Notes: generated by a model from the sequence alone, not told the origin. A stretch of DNA of 64,000 nucleotides from Streptomyces sp. NBC_00154 (GCF_026342835.1 NZ_JAPEMI010000001.1:2362501-2426500), one strand, 5' to 3'; shown: positions 28,016 through 37,143, counted from the first letter of the stretch. Translations and numbers: made by a program.

Positions 28016-29197
28016 ATGAACACCGAGCACGACTGGACCACCACTCCCATCACCGCCGGCCTCCTGCGCGGCGCCCTCGATCTGGAGCGCACCGAACGCG
28101 GCATACTGCCCCACCGGTTGCCCGCGCGCGCCCGGCAGCAGATCCCCGACGGCCAGCTGGCCATGGCGGAGTCACAGCCCTCCGGAGTGCGGCTGGCCTT
28201 CCGCACCCGGGCCACCGCCGTCGAGCTGGACGTCGTGGCCACCAAACGGGTCTACGTCGGAGCGCCGCCACGCCCCGACGGGGTGTACGAGCTCCTCGTC
28301 GACGGGCGGCTCGCGGGCCGGGCCGGCGCGACCGAGGGCGACACGCTCACCATCGACATGGCCTCCGGGACCGCACAAACCCGTCCCGGGCCGGTGGAGA
28401 CCCTGCGCTTCACCGATCTGCCGGACGAGGAGAAGGACGTCGAGATCTGGCTGCCGCACGACGAGACCACCCAACTGGCCGCCCTGCGCACGAATGCCCC
28501 CGTCCACACTCCACTGCCCAGCGGCCGCAAGGTCTGGCTGCACCAAGGCAGTTCGATCAGCCACGGCTCCAACGCTGCCACCCCGACCGGGATCTGGCCC
28601 GCCCTTGCCGCAGCTCTGGGCAAGGTGGAGCTGGTCAACATGGGATTCGGCGGCAGCGCTCTGCTCGACCCGTTCACCGCCCGCACCATGCGCGACACCC
28701 CCGCCGACATGATCAGCGTCAAGATCGGCATCAACATCGTCAACGCCGACCTGATGCGGCTGCGCGCGTTCGGCCCGGCCGTCCACGGTTTCCTCGACAC
28801 CATCCGCGACGGCCACCCCACCACCCCGCTGCTGGTCGTCTCGCCCATCTACTGCGCCATCCACGAGAACACGCCCGGACCCAGCGCCCCGGACCTCAGC
28901 GCGATGAGGGAGGGGCGGCTGCGGTTCGTGGCCACCGGCGATCCCGCGCAGAGCGCCGCCGGGAAACTGACCCTCACCGTGATCCGGGACGAGCTGGCCC
29001 GCATCGTCCGGCAGCGTGCCGCCACCGACCCGAACCTCCACTACCTCGACGGCCTCGACCTCTACGGCGAGGCCGACCACGCCGAACTGCCGCTGCCCGA
29101 CGATCTGCACCCGGACCCCGCCACCCACCAGCTCATCGGCGAACGCTTCGCCCACCTCGCCTTCGGCGGCGGCCCATTCACCATGGAGAACCACTGA
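28016..29197 (+). CDS. GDSL/SGNH-type esterase
   Basis: A 393-residue protein. The N-terminal ~165 residues form a beta-rich domain (VRLAFRTRATAVELDVVATK). The SGNH hydrolase domain follows: GSSISHGS (nucleophile Ser, block I), NMGFGGSALLD (block II Gly), KIGINIVN (block III Asn) and DDLHPDPATHQLI (block V Asp and His). No signal peptide is visible, so it is cytoplasmic. It lies 56 bp after the TetR gene and is probably coregulated with it. The substrate is likely an acyl ester, possibly on a carbohydrate. Confidence 0.85.
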   Translation: MNTEHDWTTTPITAGLLRGALDLERTERGILPHRLPARARQQIPDGQLAMAESQPSGVRLAFRTRATAVELDVVATKRVYVGAPPRPDGVYELLVDGRLAGRAGATEGDTLTIDMASGTAQTRPGPVETLRFTDLPDEEKDVEIWLPHDETTQLAALRTNAPVHTPLPSGRKVWLHQGSSISHGSNAATPTGIWPALAAALGKVELVNMGFGGSALLDPFTARTMRDTPADMISVKIGINIVNADLMRLRAFGPAVHGFLDTIRDGHPTTPLLVVSPIYCAIHENTPGPSAPDLSAMREGRLRFVATGDPAQSAAGKLTLTVIRDELARIVRQRAATDPNLHYLDGLDLYGEADHAELPLPDDLHPDPATHQLIGERFAHLAFGGGPFTMENH

Positions 29198-29215
29198 CCG
29201 GCTGTCGGACAGGAA

Positions 29216-29233
29216 GGACGCGCCGGCGCGTCC
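29216..29233 (+). terminator. GC palindrome after the GDSL gene
   Basis: GGACGCGCC/GGCGCGTCC, an 18-base perfect palindrome 18 bp past the stop. It probably terminates transcription. No U-run follows. Confidence 0.5.
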
Positions 29234-29516
29234 GGCAGGCATACAGAGTGCCGTGCGGATGCCGCAAGCCCCAGGCCGGCGAACCCGGCCAGGGGCCTCT
29301 CGCACTCACCAGCGCGGGCGACCCGATAGATCTGCCGCGCTCACCGGGCTCAACACCTCCTGACAAACAGCCAGAAGAGTGCGCCACCGACCAGTTCGGC
29401 GGCGCACGGCGGGCCAACCCGGTCAGAGTCTGTATCTGCGAGTGTCCCCGTCCGGTCATGGAAGGGTTGAACATCCTCTGGTCGGTCTCAGTCGGCGATG
29501 GCTCGGCGGCAGCGAT

Positions 29517-29888
29517 TTACCCGTCCTGGCCGTCCCTCCCCTTCCTGCCCTGATGACCATGTCTACCGACATGACCGTCTTCCCCGTTTCGCCCGGGCTT
29601 GCCGTCCTTTCCTGGCGGGCCGGAGGGGCCGGGCGGACCGGGGGGGCCGGACGGACCGGGGGGGCCGGACGGACCGGGGGGGCCGGACGGACCGGGGGGG
29701 CCGGACGGACCGGGGGAGCTGGGCTCGACGCGGTGCGCCTGGAGGTCGATGTGCTGTGTCTGCAGATCGTCGATCTGCATTTGGTGGGCGACGAGTGCAG
29801 CCGACTGCGCGACGAGCACGAAGATCAGCACGGCGCCGAGCACGAGGGGGCGCCACGGCCTACGCGGCGTTTCGTTTACGCTGCTCAC
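29517..29888 (-). CDS. Membrane-anchored collagen-like protein, copy 1
   Basis: A 123-residue protein. The GTG at 29888 follows GCGAGGAAT. After a short basic N-terminus ([10 protein letters not shown]) one membrane helix ([20 protein letters not shown]) leads to a short coiled coil ([17 protein letters not shown]). About 21 uninterrupted Gly-x-y triplets then run to the C-terminus (GPS/GPP units, then charged GKD, GRN, GED). The DNA here has tandem repeats of about 18 bp (29634-29715). The type II topology places the collagen stalk outside. It is paralogous to the next gene. Confidence 0.8.
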   Translation of the reverse strand: MSSVNETPRRPWRPLVLGAVLIFVLVAQSAALVAHQMQIDDLQTQHIDLQAHRVEPSSPGPSGPPGPSGPPGPSGPPGPSGPPGPPGPSGPPGKDGKPGRNGEDGHVGRHGHQGRKGRDGQDG

Positions 29889-29901
29889 ATCATTCCTCGC
29901 G

Positions 29902-30072
29902 GTGCGTGACGGCGAAAGTTCAAGTGGCGAGGACCTGGAGGAGGCGGACCTCCTCGTCGAGTGTCTGCCCCGCGGCGACCTCACAGACCCCAAGTTTTTG
30001 AGGCGAAGCGCGACCTCACGGTTCGCCGGCACCGTGACTGCGAGTGCCCCCGTCCGGTCATGGAAGGGTTGA
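29902..30072 (+). CDS. Small divergent ORF facing copy 1
   Basis: 56 codons from GTG 29902. The first ~25 residues ([20 protein letters not shown], then CLPRG) match the ORF at 30516 facing copy 2, then the two diverge. No clear ribosome site. It is either a real acidic peptide or a duplicated regulatory leader; I cannot decide. Confidence 0.35.
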   Translation: MRDGESSSGEDLEEADLLVECLPRGDLTDPKFLRRSATSRFAGTVTASAPVRSWKG

Positions 30073-30079
30073 ACATCTT

Positions 30080-30502
30080 CTAGTGCGTGACGGAGGCGCC
30101 GCCCCGGAGGGTTCTGTCGTCAGCCTCCCCACGGCGACTCCGGGTCTCAGTCGGTGACGGCTCGGCTGCAGCGTCTTGACCGTCCTTCCCGTCCTTGCCC
30201 GGCGGGCCGTCCTGCCCATCCCTCCCGTCCCGCCCGTTCTGCCCGTTCTGCCCGTCCTGCCCGTCCTGCCCGTCCTCGCCTGGCGGGCCAGGGGGGCCAG
30301 ACGGACCAGGGGGGCCGGACGGACCGGAGGCACTGGGCTCGACGAGGTGTCCCTGGAGGTCGATGTGCTGCGTCTGCAGCTCGTCGATCTGCTCTTGCTG
30401 GGCGACGATCGCAGCCGACTCCGCGATGAGCACGAAGATCAGCGCTGCCCCGAGCACAAGGGGGCGCCACGGTTTACGCAGCATTTCAGTTACCCTGCCC
30501 AC
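30080..30502 (-). CDS. Membrane-anchored collagen-like protein, copy 2
   Basis: A 140-residue paralogue of copy 1. The GTG at 30502 is at the equivalent position. It has the same layout: [20 protein letters not shown] membrane helix, coiled coil [17 protein letters not shown], then 17 Gly-x-y triplets (GPS/GPP followed by [12 protein letters not shown]). Unlike copy 1 it has a non-collagen tail of about 30 residues ending [12 protein letters not shown] tandem duplication including the upstream region explains the pair. The role may be surface adhesion or spacing; it is unknown. Confidence 0.8.
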   Translation of the reverse strand: MGRVTEMLRKPWRPLVLGAALIFVLIAESAAIVAQQEQIDELQTQHIDLQGHLVEPSASGPSGPPGPSGPPGPPGEDGQDGQDGQNGQNGRDGRDGQDGPPGKDGKDGQDAAAEPSPTETRSRRGEADDRTLRGGASVTH

Positions 30503-30515
30503 GTGATGTCTCACT

Positions 30516-30689
30516 ATGCGTGACGGCGAAAGTGTAAACGACGAGGATCTGGAAGAGGCGGACCTCCTCATCGAGTGTCTGCCCCGCGGCACCCTCGGCC
30601 CGGGGGTTGCACGGCCATCAGCTCGGGCCGCCTGCCGGGGGAAGGCGAGAGGACTCCGCTCGCGTCTGGGCTGCTCCGAGTTCGAATGA
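30516..30689 (+). CDS. Small divergent ORF facing copy 2
   Basis: 57 codons from ATG 30516 ([20 protein letters not shown], then CLPRG). It aligns with the ORF at 29902 over the first 25 residues. Two of the nucleotide differences are synonymous changes in Asp and Glu codons. No ribosome site is apparent. Tentative. Confidence 0.35.
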   Translation: MRDGESVNDEDLEEADLLIECLPRGTLGPGVARPSARAACRGKARGLRSRLGCSEFE

Positions 30690-30782
30690 GTGGCACACAA
30701 ACGCAGTGGCCACGGAACATGAAGAACCGCCGACCGCCCCGCCGGACACGCCCTGCATCACACTCACCACTCCAGCGATGCG

Positions 30783-30995
30783 TCAGGCGGCGTAGTCCTC
30801 GAAGCCGTGCTCAGCCGACGCTGTTCGTCGCTGCGCGAGCCACCCTGAGACGCGTGGTCCACCGTTCACGGCGTCGCCCTCTCGGACCGTGCGGATGTGC
30901 TCGAACCCCTGCTGGAGGTAGTACCGCCGTAGCGCCTCATTCGTTGTCCACGCACCAAGACGGAACCACTTGGCTGCGGGCGCCTTCGGTGTCGT
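30783..30995 (-). pseudogene. GNAT acetyltransferase C-terminal remnant
   Basis: A minus-strand frame ending TGA at 30783 reads KWFRLGAWTTNEALRRYYLQ, then QGFEHIRTVREGD..GGPRVSGWLAQR. This is the C-terminal acetyl-CoA-fold part of a GNAT N-acetyltransferase. The N-terminal two thirds are missing and no start is available. Confidence 0.6.
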
Positions 30996-31090
30996 CCGTC
31001 AGGGTGGCGACGGTTTGCAGCAGCGGCTGCGAGGTCCCTGGGCAAGACAACAGCGTCGCGCAATGCTCACCTGCGCAACACGAAGAGGGA

Positions 31091-31119
31091 GGCGGACACC
31101 CCGAAGGGTGATCCGCCTC
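31091..31119 (-). terminator. Terminator after the sigma/partner operon
   Basis: AGGCGGA..CACCC pairs with GGGTG-ATCCGCCT with a single bulge around a CGAA loop, 39 bp downstream of the 31158 stop. Confidence 0.65.
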
Positions 31120-31157
31120 CCGAACCACCGGAAGGGGAAGGCGCGTTGCCTCCGGCC

Positions 31158-32432
31158 CTACTTTCCGGCCCACTCCCCGCTCGTGGCGATCGACTTCAGC
31201 TGCTGCATGGTCAGCGCCGGGGTCTGCCGCGTGGCCTTCGCGTTCTGGGACCCGGAGTTGAACGCGGACACCACGACCTGGAGGCCGTCCGTACGGATGG
31301 TGTCGGCGGTCCACATCACCACGCCCGCACCGCCCTTCTCGCCCGGGCCCTGATGTGTGACGACCTTCGTCCCGTCCGGCAGTACCTCCGCCCCGGACCC
31401 GAACAGCTCCCCCTCCACGTCGGACATGTTCGGCTGCACATTGATCTGCACCAGGCTCGCGCCCTTGCCGTCATTCACGACGACGTACGCGTATCCGTCG
31501 TCACCGCGCTCGGAGGCTACCTTCGCGGACCCGGGCAGCAGCGACTTGAGCTTCCTCAGGATCGCCTGGCCGTCCTGCCCCTGCGCAGGTGGCTGCTGTA
31601 CCGGCTCCGGGGCCGCCTTCCCCAGAGCGTTCATCACGGGCCGCCACTCGTCGGAGATGACGAGTACCTTCAACTGCCCGGCAGTAAGCAGGGGTTCGGC
31701 CCGCGAAACGGCGGCACCCTTCTCTGCGGGCGCGTTCCACTCGCTGACATCGACCGTGTAGCCGTCGGGGGTCACGACATAGGCGTGCCACCACTTGGTG
31801 TCCACACGCTTGTCAGGGTATTCGTACCCGCGCAACACCATCAGGCGCGAACCGTCGGCGAGCGTCTCGTTCCGGCAGGAGTCGTACGGCACGAAGGTCT
31901 TGCCGGGGCATTCGAGCTGCTGCTCCGCCTCCGTGCCGTCCGGGTCGACGGCGCCGACGCTCACGCCGATCGCAGCTTTGCCTTTGCCGTCGTCGAAGAC
32001 GAGGTGCGCCGATGGCCCGAACCGGTCGGCCGTGCCGCGCCCTGCCTGCCCGCTGACCTTCCCCTCCGGCAGCAGCCCCTCCAACCTCTCGATCACCTGC
32101 TGCGCCGAGAGCTGCGGCCCCTTGCCGGGCGACGACTTCGTCGAAGGGCCGGCCTCCTGCACCTTCGGCTGCGTGGCCACGCCCGCCCCGCCCTGCCCCG
32201 AGCCGCCGCCGAACGCCCCTGTGGTGTACGACGCCCCGAACCCCACGACGGCGAGCGCCGCGACGCTGCCGGTCACGGCCGCGATCCGCCTGCGCCGCAG
32301 CCCCCGCCGGCCGCGCACGACACCGCCGTCCACCAGCGGGCGCCCCTCCACGGAGAAGCCCTCCCCGGTGCGGCGTAGCGCGTCAGCAAGCCCGCCTTCG
32401 AACGCGTCCAGGTCCTCCTGCGTTCCAGACAT
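31158..32432 (-). CDS. Single-pass membrane protein, partner of sigma factor
   Basis: A 424-residue protein. The N-terminal ~50 residues are cytoplasmic (EDLDAFEGGLADALRRTGEG) and end in a basic stretch. One membrane helix (IAAVTGSVAALAVVGFGASY) follows, then a Gly/Ser linker and two similar extracellular modules of about 150 residues (LSAQQVIERLEGLLPEGKVS and ILRKLKSLLPGSAKVASERG). It sits directly downstream of a SigE-family sigma gene, as membrane proteins modulating such sigmas do. No zinc-type anti-sigma motif is seen, so the regulatory role is inferred from position. Confidence 0.75.
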   Translation of the reverse strand: MSGTQEDLDAFEGGLADALRRTGEGFSVEGRPLVDGGVVRGRRGLRRRRIAAVTGSVAALAVVGFGASYTTGAFGGGSGQGGAGVATQPKVQEAGPSTKSSPGKGPQLSAQQVIERLEGLLPEGKVSGQAGRGTADRFGPSAHLVFDDGKGKAAIGVSVGAVDPDGTEAEQQLECPGKTFVPYDSCRNETLADGSRLMVLRGYEYPDKRVDTKWWHAYVVTPDGYTVDVSEWNAPAEKGAAVSRAEPLLTAGQLKVLVISDEWRPVMNALGKAAPEPVQQPPAQGQDGQAILRKLKSLLPGSAKVASERGDDGYAYVVVNDGKGASLVQINVQPNMSDVEGELFGSGAEVLPDGTKVVTHQGPGEKGGAGVVMWTADTIRTDGLQVVVSAFNSGSQNAKATRQTPALTMQQLKSIATSGEWAGK

Positions 32433-32473
32433 GCCAAACCACCACCATTTCTCGTAAAAGTCGGTCGGACTGA

Positions 32474-32987
32474 TCAGCGCGCGACGAACTCTCCGATGCT
32501 GTCGCCCAGTTGCACCCTCAGCCGGGCGAGTGCACGGGTGCTGCGGGTACGTACGGCTGCGGAGCTGACGTTGAGGACGTCCGCAGTCTCCGTGACGGAC
32601 CGGTCCTCCCAGTACCGCAGCACGACCACCGCCCAGTCCTTCGCCGGCAGCTTCCGCAGCGCGTCCAGGAGCATGAGCCGCAGCGAGGCGTCACCCCTGC
32701 GCGGCCGTCTCCGAGACCTCGGGAATCTCGTCGCTCGGCCGCTCTCCCGACGAACGCCGCCGCTGGTGCGCCAGAAAGACACGCACAAGAACGGTCTGCG
32801 CGTACGCCGCCGGATTGCCGAGCTTCGACGACCGGCCCCACACCACATACATCCGCCCGAGCGTCTCCTGCACCAGATCCTCGGCAAGATAGGTGTCACC
32901 GCTGGTCAACAGGCACGCCGAACGGAAGAGATGCCCCATGCGGGCCGCCGCGAACTCCCGGAAGCCGCTCTCCTGGGACCGTCTCAT
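32474..32987 (-). pseudogene. SigE-family sigma factor, frameshifted
   Basis: Region 2 (EFAAARMGHLFRSACLLTSGDTYLAEDLVQETLGRMYVVWGR) is in one frame, ending ...EVSETAAQG-stop. Region 4 (LLDALRKLPAKDWAVVVLRYWEDRSVTETADVLNVSSAAVRTRSTRALARLR) is in another. Deleting one base near 32691-32702 gives ETAARGDASLRLMLLDAL and a continuous ECF sigma of about 170 residues. It lies 41 bp upstream of the membrane protein gene. Either the sigma is dead, the base is a sequencing error, or frameshifting occurs. Confidence 0.8.
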
Positions 32988-33603
32988 CCGCCGAACTCCC
33001 CCTTGCCTCGTCGCCTACACCATTTAGATGCGGTGGGGGCGGCGGGATGTTTCACCCGAGGTGCTTCCTCTCCCCGCGAGCTCATCGGCGAGTAGTTCCC
33101 GCAGGGCCCGAACACCGAGGTGCCGGTCCCCTCCAGCGCTCAGAGGACGTGCGCCATCGCCCGTATGCCTCTTACGCGCGGAGGTGGGTGTAGGCCCTGG
33201 TTGTTGAGTCCGCGCGTGCACTACGCCAACTGTGCGGCGGCCCTCAGCGACGGTTTTCGGGCTGGGTCGTCACCGCGACAGAACGCAAAGGGGTGAGCGC
33301 CATCGACGAACGTCTCATCGCGCGGGATGCTATCTGCCCAGGTGAAGACGCTTCCTCGGCCCACCTTGCGGCTGCGCGCCCGGCGGAGCCTGAGCGACGC
33401 CTTGCGCCTTGTGCCGTCTTCCGAACCTGCATCCTGGCCCAGGTTGGCCGAACGCACCTGTCGGCGACCACCTGCCGTGCCAGACATCTGCCCAGGTCAA
33501 CACCTTGGCATGAGTTGGTGTGGCACTGCGGGCGGAAGATGCGGGGAGGGGATCCTCTTCCCGGCTTCTCCCAGGTCCGCATCATTCGCCTACCGCTCTG
33601 CCG
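32988..33603. other. Intergenic region with gene debris
   Basis: There is no convincing intact gene. A minus-strand frame ending at 33221 (...SVFTWADSIPRDETFVDGAHPF) has weak coding character. The stretch GGTTGGCCGAACGCACC at about 33442 recurs at about 43897, pointing to shared remnants of mobile sequence. Confidence 0.4.
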
Positions 33604-34074
33604 TCAGTAGTTCCGATCCACGGCGAGACCCTGTTTGTCGTCCGCTTCCCCGGTGATCGTCACGAAGACTGCCGGTAGCCGGTCTTCCTCACTCCGAGCC
33701 GCATCTTCCAGAAGAGTCAGTAGTGCCTCAGCAGCGTTCAGTTCGAACCACTCGCTCTCACCAGTGGCAACGGTCAACCACCTATCCGCCGTGGCCAGGC
33801 CGGGAATGAAGACCTCCAGGACGAGCCCGGCCCCTTTGTCTGCAGCCTCCCGCACACGGACGCTCACGATGTCCTCGCTTCGCACCCACGCGCCAGTCAT
33901 TGAGCGAGTGCTCAACCAGACGCGCGGCCCCCGAGCAGCACTGAATCCGCCCCGCAGCACTGCGTAGGCAACGGCGGCAAGGCCCTCTCCAACCGCGTCC
34001 GTCAACTGACTGTCACCTGTGCGATTTTCTGCGCGCCTGGCCAGTGCTCCAGCTTTCTTCTCCCATGCGAACAC
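33604..34074 (-). CDS. Hypothetical protein
   Basis: A 156-residue protein. GTG 34074 was chosen because GGGAGGGGG lies about 6 bases upstream; a longer frame starts at 34107. It begins MFAWEKKAGALARRAENRT and has an alpha/beta C-terminal part (GAGLVLEVFIPGLATADRWL ... WFELNAAEALLTLLEDAA). No signal or membrane segment. I recognise no family. It is transcribed alone between debris and the SRPBCC gene. Confidence 0.55.
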   Translation of the reverse strand: MFAWEKKAGALARRAENRTGDSQLTDAVGEGLAAVAYAVLRGGFSAARGPRVWLSTRSMTGAWVRSEDIVSVRVREAADKGAGLVLEVFIPGLATADRWLTVATGESEWFELNAAEALLTLLEDAARSEEDRLPAVFVTITGEADDKQGLAVDRNY

Positions 34075-34261
34075 GAGGTGCCCCCTCCCATTTGGATGTC
34101 TGTCCACCGTGCAGTCCCCGCCGTGGCGACGCGTATGCGCCTATGGCGGGTGCCATGCGGTGAGAGAGCCGCAGCAGAGGGCGCGAGGCCGCGGAACGCT
34201 GGACAGGGTCTGAAGCCCCGGGCTGGGTTCTCGTCTCATGCCCCTGCGGCGCACGCTTTTG

Positions 34262-34705
34262 TCAGTTCGAGGTCTTGAGGAAGGCCGTCAAGCTTCCCAG
34301 GAGCATGGTGGTGCCCTGCTCGGCGACGTCGCGCTCGCCGGCGGTGTCGCAGGTCTGGGCCACCACGATGCGAGTCCGGTGAGCACTCTGCTCGGCAAGT
34401 TCGACGGTCATGACCGTCGGCTCGTTCTTCCCGGGTACGTCCATGCCGATCACCAGACGCCGGTTCTCATCGACCTCGGAGTAGGAGCCGGTCAACGGGA
34501 ACTGCCCGCCGTCCGGGGTGACCATCGTCGCCTTCCACGTCCCACCCGGCCGCACGTCCATCTCGACGGATCCGGGGGCGGCATAGGACCACTGTGCGTA
34601 GGACTCCGCAGTGGTCCAGGCGCTCCACACCGCTGCCACAGGAGTCTCCAGCGTCCGCTCCAACGTGTAGGAGAAAGCCTCAGCCGTCGTCTGTTCCGTG
34701 GTCAT
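34262..34705 (-). CDS. SRPBCC / AHSA1 domain protein
   Basis: A 147-residue helix-grip (START-like) protein. ATG 34705 follows CAGGGAG. TLERTLETPVAAVWSAWTTAESYAQWSYA and VRPGGTWKATM are typical of the Aha1-type subfamily, and the long C-terminal helix EQGTTMLLGSLTAFLKTS closes the cavity. Such proteins bind small hydrophobic ligands. No ArsR partner is adjacent. Ligand unknown. Confidence 0.85.
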   Translation of the reverse strand: MTTEQTTAEAFSYTLERTLETPVAAVWSAWTTAESYAQWSYAAPGSVEMDVRPGGTWKATMVTPDGGQFPLTGSYSEVDENRRLVIGMDVPGKNEPTVMTVELAEQSAHRTRIVVAQTCDTAGERDVAEQGTTMLLGSLTAFLKTSN

Positions 34706-35140
34706 CGCACGCTCCCTGTCTCGCTCTTGCTCGGGTTGTCGCAATGTAGACAAGGGCTGGCCCCAAAAGTCATCGGTCTCCCGCGCCTTTCCTGAGCAGG
34801 CACCGATAACAGCGCCAGATCAGCCTCAGCCCCCTTGGCCAACCCCTCCCACAGACATACACATCACCCGCAGGGCTGCGGCAGACGCTACGCAGGCCGC
34901 ATCCACTCGTTGTTGCTCAGATCTCCCCGCCCTGCGACCAAAGCAACGACCACATCATCGGACCGTCGCGAGATTCGCCGGGCAGACCCTAGAGCCCAAC
35001 GCCCTCTTCGTCCCGAACGCGATCACGCGCGCAAGTGGCATTCTGCGTCTGTCACTTGTCCTGTGCTATCCAACGTTGAGCTTCGTGCCAACGAATCTTG
35101 ATCGACCGCGCGTAGGGTGCGCGCACAAGGCGTACGTCGA
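34706..35140. other. Gene debris
   Basis: No intact gene. The plus-strand piece near 35000-35035 reads ALFVPNAITRASG and recurs near 43918 (DLFVPNAITDSSG), so it is a shared coding fragment of unknown origin. Confidence 0.4.
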
Positions 35141-35683
35141 CTACGAGAGGTCACGCACGGGGATCTCGGGCGCAAAGTGGGCGACGGCAGTGGCTAGTCG
35201 GTCGTTGTCCAAGCGCCACCCCGTCACTGCCCGTGAGGCCAGCGCGACGTCCGCCGGCACCGGAACGAGGTACTTGAGGGCAGCACGGGCCTTTGGGCCA
35301 TCTCCCGGGAGGGCCGGAGCGCCTTCCCGCCGGGTGACCCCGACATAGGGCAGGGAAGCGCCGCCCGCGGCCTGGCGCCAGAGCACGAAACCTGTGACGT
35401 CATCCCAGGGCACATGGCTGGTGGTGGCCCTGTACCGGGCGGGGCTCCCTCCAAGAAGCACCCCTGTCTCGTCCACCCGGAACGCGACCTTCCGGCTCAG
35501 TGCCACGTACGACATGAACAGCCCGCCCCCGCCGAAGAGCGGCAGGCCCAGTATCTGCGCGAACAGCGGTACGCCCGGGAGCAGCAGGACTGCTGTGAAG
35601 ACGGCGGAAAGCGCGACGACTCCAGCGGTCCTGAGGTCCCAGCCGTAGCGCACCTGGTAGACGGGTGAGCTGTTGTGAGCCAT
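35141..35683 (-). CDS. Membrane protein with PH-like tail
   Basis: A 180-residue protein from ATG 35683 (MAHNSSPVYQVRYGWDLRTAG). Two adjacent membrane helices at about residues 20-65 (AGVVALSAVFTAVLLLPGVP and QILGLPLFGGGGLFMSYVAL) are followed by a cytoplasmic beta-rich domain. Within it, RVDETGVLLGG and VPWDDVTGFVLWR resemble bacterial PH-like domains. The ribosome site is weak. Function unknown. Confidence 0.65.
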   Translation of the reverse strand: MAHNSSPVYQVRYGWDLRTAGVVALSAVFTAVLLLPGVPLFAQILGLPLFGGGGLFMSYVALSRKVAFRVDETGVLLGGSPARYRATTSHVPWDDVTGFVLWRQAAGGASLPYVGVTRREGAPALPGDGPKARAALKYLVPVPADVALASRAVTGWRLDNDRLATAVAHFAPEIPVRDLS

Positions 35684-35927
35684 GGCTGGATCATGACAAC
35701 GGCCAGCCCTTAAGGGAAGCCCTGGGGCAGTGCTGCTCAAGGTTCGATGACACACGCTCAGGGTTCGCTGTCACCTCCGCCCGGAGTGATCGCCGACGGT
35801 GGTGATCAGCGGCCTCTGTGTGCCGTCGTTGCCGTCAGGGTTGGCATCACTCACGGATCACTGATGGCTGCACCTCCGCGCAAGCGGAACGGTCCACAGA
35901 ACCCCTGGCCATGGATATTCTCTGGCG

Positions 35928-36911
35928 ATGTCGAGTCGGTCAGTGACAGCGGGAGTCGCTCTCGCCGGTGTGATGGCGCACTGCGGCGGAAGCCCGGTCG
36001 GCGCCATGGAGTTCCTGGTGGGGGCGATAGCCTCCGCGCCGGCGGCCCCGGAGCCCTATGCGGCCCTCGCCGAGTTGTGGCGGGACCGTCGCTCGGAGCT
36101 TAAGGAGGGCCTCGAAGGGGACGGGTCCTTGAGCGCTGTGCTGGCACAGGCGTACTTCCTGTTCCTCGACGGGGACATGGACGACGCGGTAATGACCCTC
36201 GGTTCGGTCACGGGGGCGCGGCCCGACGTGGCGTGGGGCACCGCCCCCTGGTTCGGCGATGCGCGGTTCCTCAGCGCGGTGAGTGCCGAGGCGTTGGCGG
36301 AGGCGTGTCTGCGGACGTTGGACTACGGCCACAACCTGGACACCGACGAGATGCGCGAGCGGTTCACGCCCTGGTTCCATGCCATCGACGTGGTGTCCGA
36401 ACGGAGTCCCGTGCCGGAGTCGCTGGCCGCCGTGGCCCGGTTGCCCCGTGCCTGCGGCCGCTACGAGCTGGCTTTCGCCCTGTGCGACCGTGGCGATGCC
36501 GTCGATCGGGTCATGTGGACTGCGGTCGCACGCGCGGGCACCTGGCGTGCAATGGGCGACCTGGACCAGGCTGCGGTGTCCTTCGAAGGCGCCCTGGCCC
36601 TGGACCCTGCCAACTGGTCCCTCTATCTGGACCTTGCCGACGTGCGCGCCGAGCAGGGTGATTTCGCCGCCGCCGTGGGTCTCGTCGAACAGGGCCTGCA
36701 ACACGAACCGCGGGAAGTCTCCCTGCGCGCGGCGGGTGCCGCCTATCGCACGCGCCTATCCGGCTCGTCTGACGACCTGCGAGCCCTGATCATCCTGGCT
36801 CCGGAGCTCGCGAGCACCTCCTACCGGGACCTGCTGATCGACTACGCGTGCGCGGGGCCGGGACTGCCCCACAGACTCGTGGCCAAGGCGCGCCGTATCT
36901 GCGAGAACTGA
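35928..36911 (+). CDS. Tetratricopeptide-repeat protein
   Basis: A 327-residue soluble protein of helical repeats. A clear TPR is GDLDQAAVSFEGALALDPAN at about residues 208-227, followed by QGDFAAAVGLVEQGLQHEPR. Earlier helices are more divergent. Single gene, weak ribosome site. It probably acts as an interaction scaffold; partner unknown. It ends 100 bp before a tRNA-Arg-like scar. Confidence 0.7.
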   Translation: MSSRSVTAGVALAGVMAHCGGSPVGAMEFLVGAIASAPAAPEPYAALAELWRDRRSELKEGLEGDGSLSAVLAQAYFLFLDGDMDDAVMTLGSVTGARPDVAWGTAPWFGDARFLSAVSAEALAEACLRTLDYGHNLDTDEMRERFTPWFHAIDVVSERSPVPESLAAVARLPRACGRYELAFALCDRGDAVDRVMWTAVARAGTWRAMGDLDQAAVSFEGALALDPANWSLYLDLADVRAEQGDFAAAVGLVEQGLQHEPREVSLRAAGAAYRTRLSGSSDDLRALIILAPELASTSYRDLLIDYACAGPGLPHRLVAKARRICEN

Positions 36912-36968
36912 ACACGCGCTCTCCGGCAGGACGCTCGGGGGCTGATCTCAGCACGGAGTACAGCGAAA

Positions 36969-37047
36969 AGGGCCCCGGGACGATCTCCCAGGTCCTTGAC
37001 CTGTGTGCACTCAGCAGGATCCGAACCTGCAACCTTCTGGTCCGTAG
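36969..37047 (-). repeat. tRNA-Arg(ACG) 3'-half scar with hairpin
   Basis: 37011-37047, read on the minus strand, gives CTACGGACCAGAAGGTTGCA then GGTTCGGATCCTGC. This closely resembles the anticodon-to-acceptor half of a tRNA-Arg(ACG). The 5' half is absent. An imperfect hairpin followed by TTTT lies to its left (36969-36999), as after a tRNA. It is probably an attachment-site relic. Confidence 0.5.
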
Positions 37048-37143
37048 GTGGGTGCGCAGCCAATGCAGCCCCTCCCCCCGCCTCTCCACAGTCACGCGCA
37101 TGGCCCTTGGCGTGGCTGTGTCCGGCTGCCGGTGTGCGCCAGC

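Noticed and set aside
29634..30330. Regular short repeats as a possible CRISPR array
   Set aside because: They are contiguous GGxCCxGGx triplet-type repeats without spacers and encode Gly-x-y collagen triplets.
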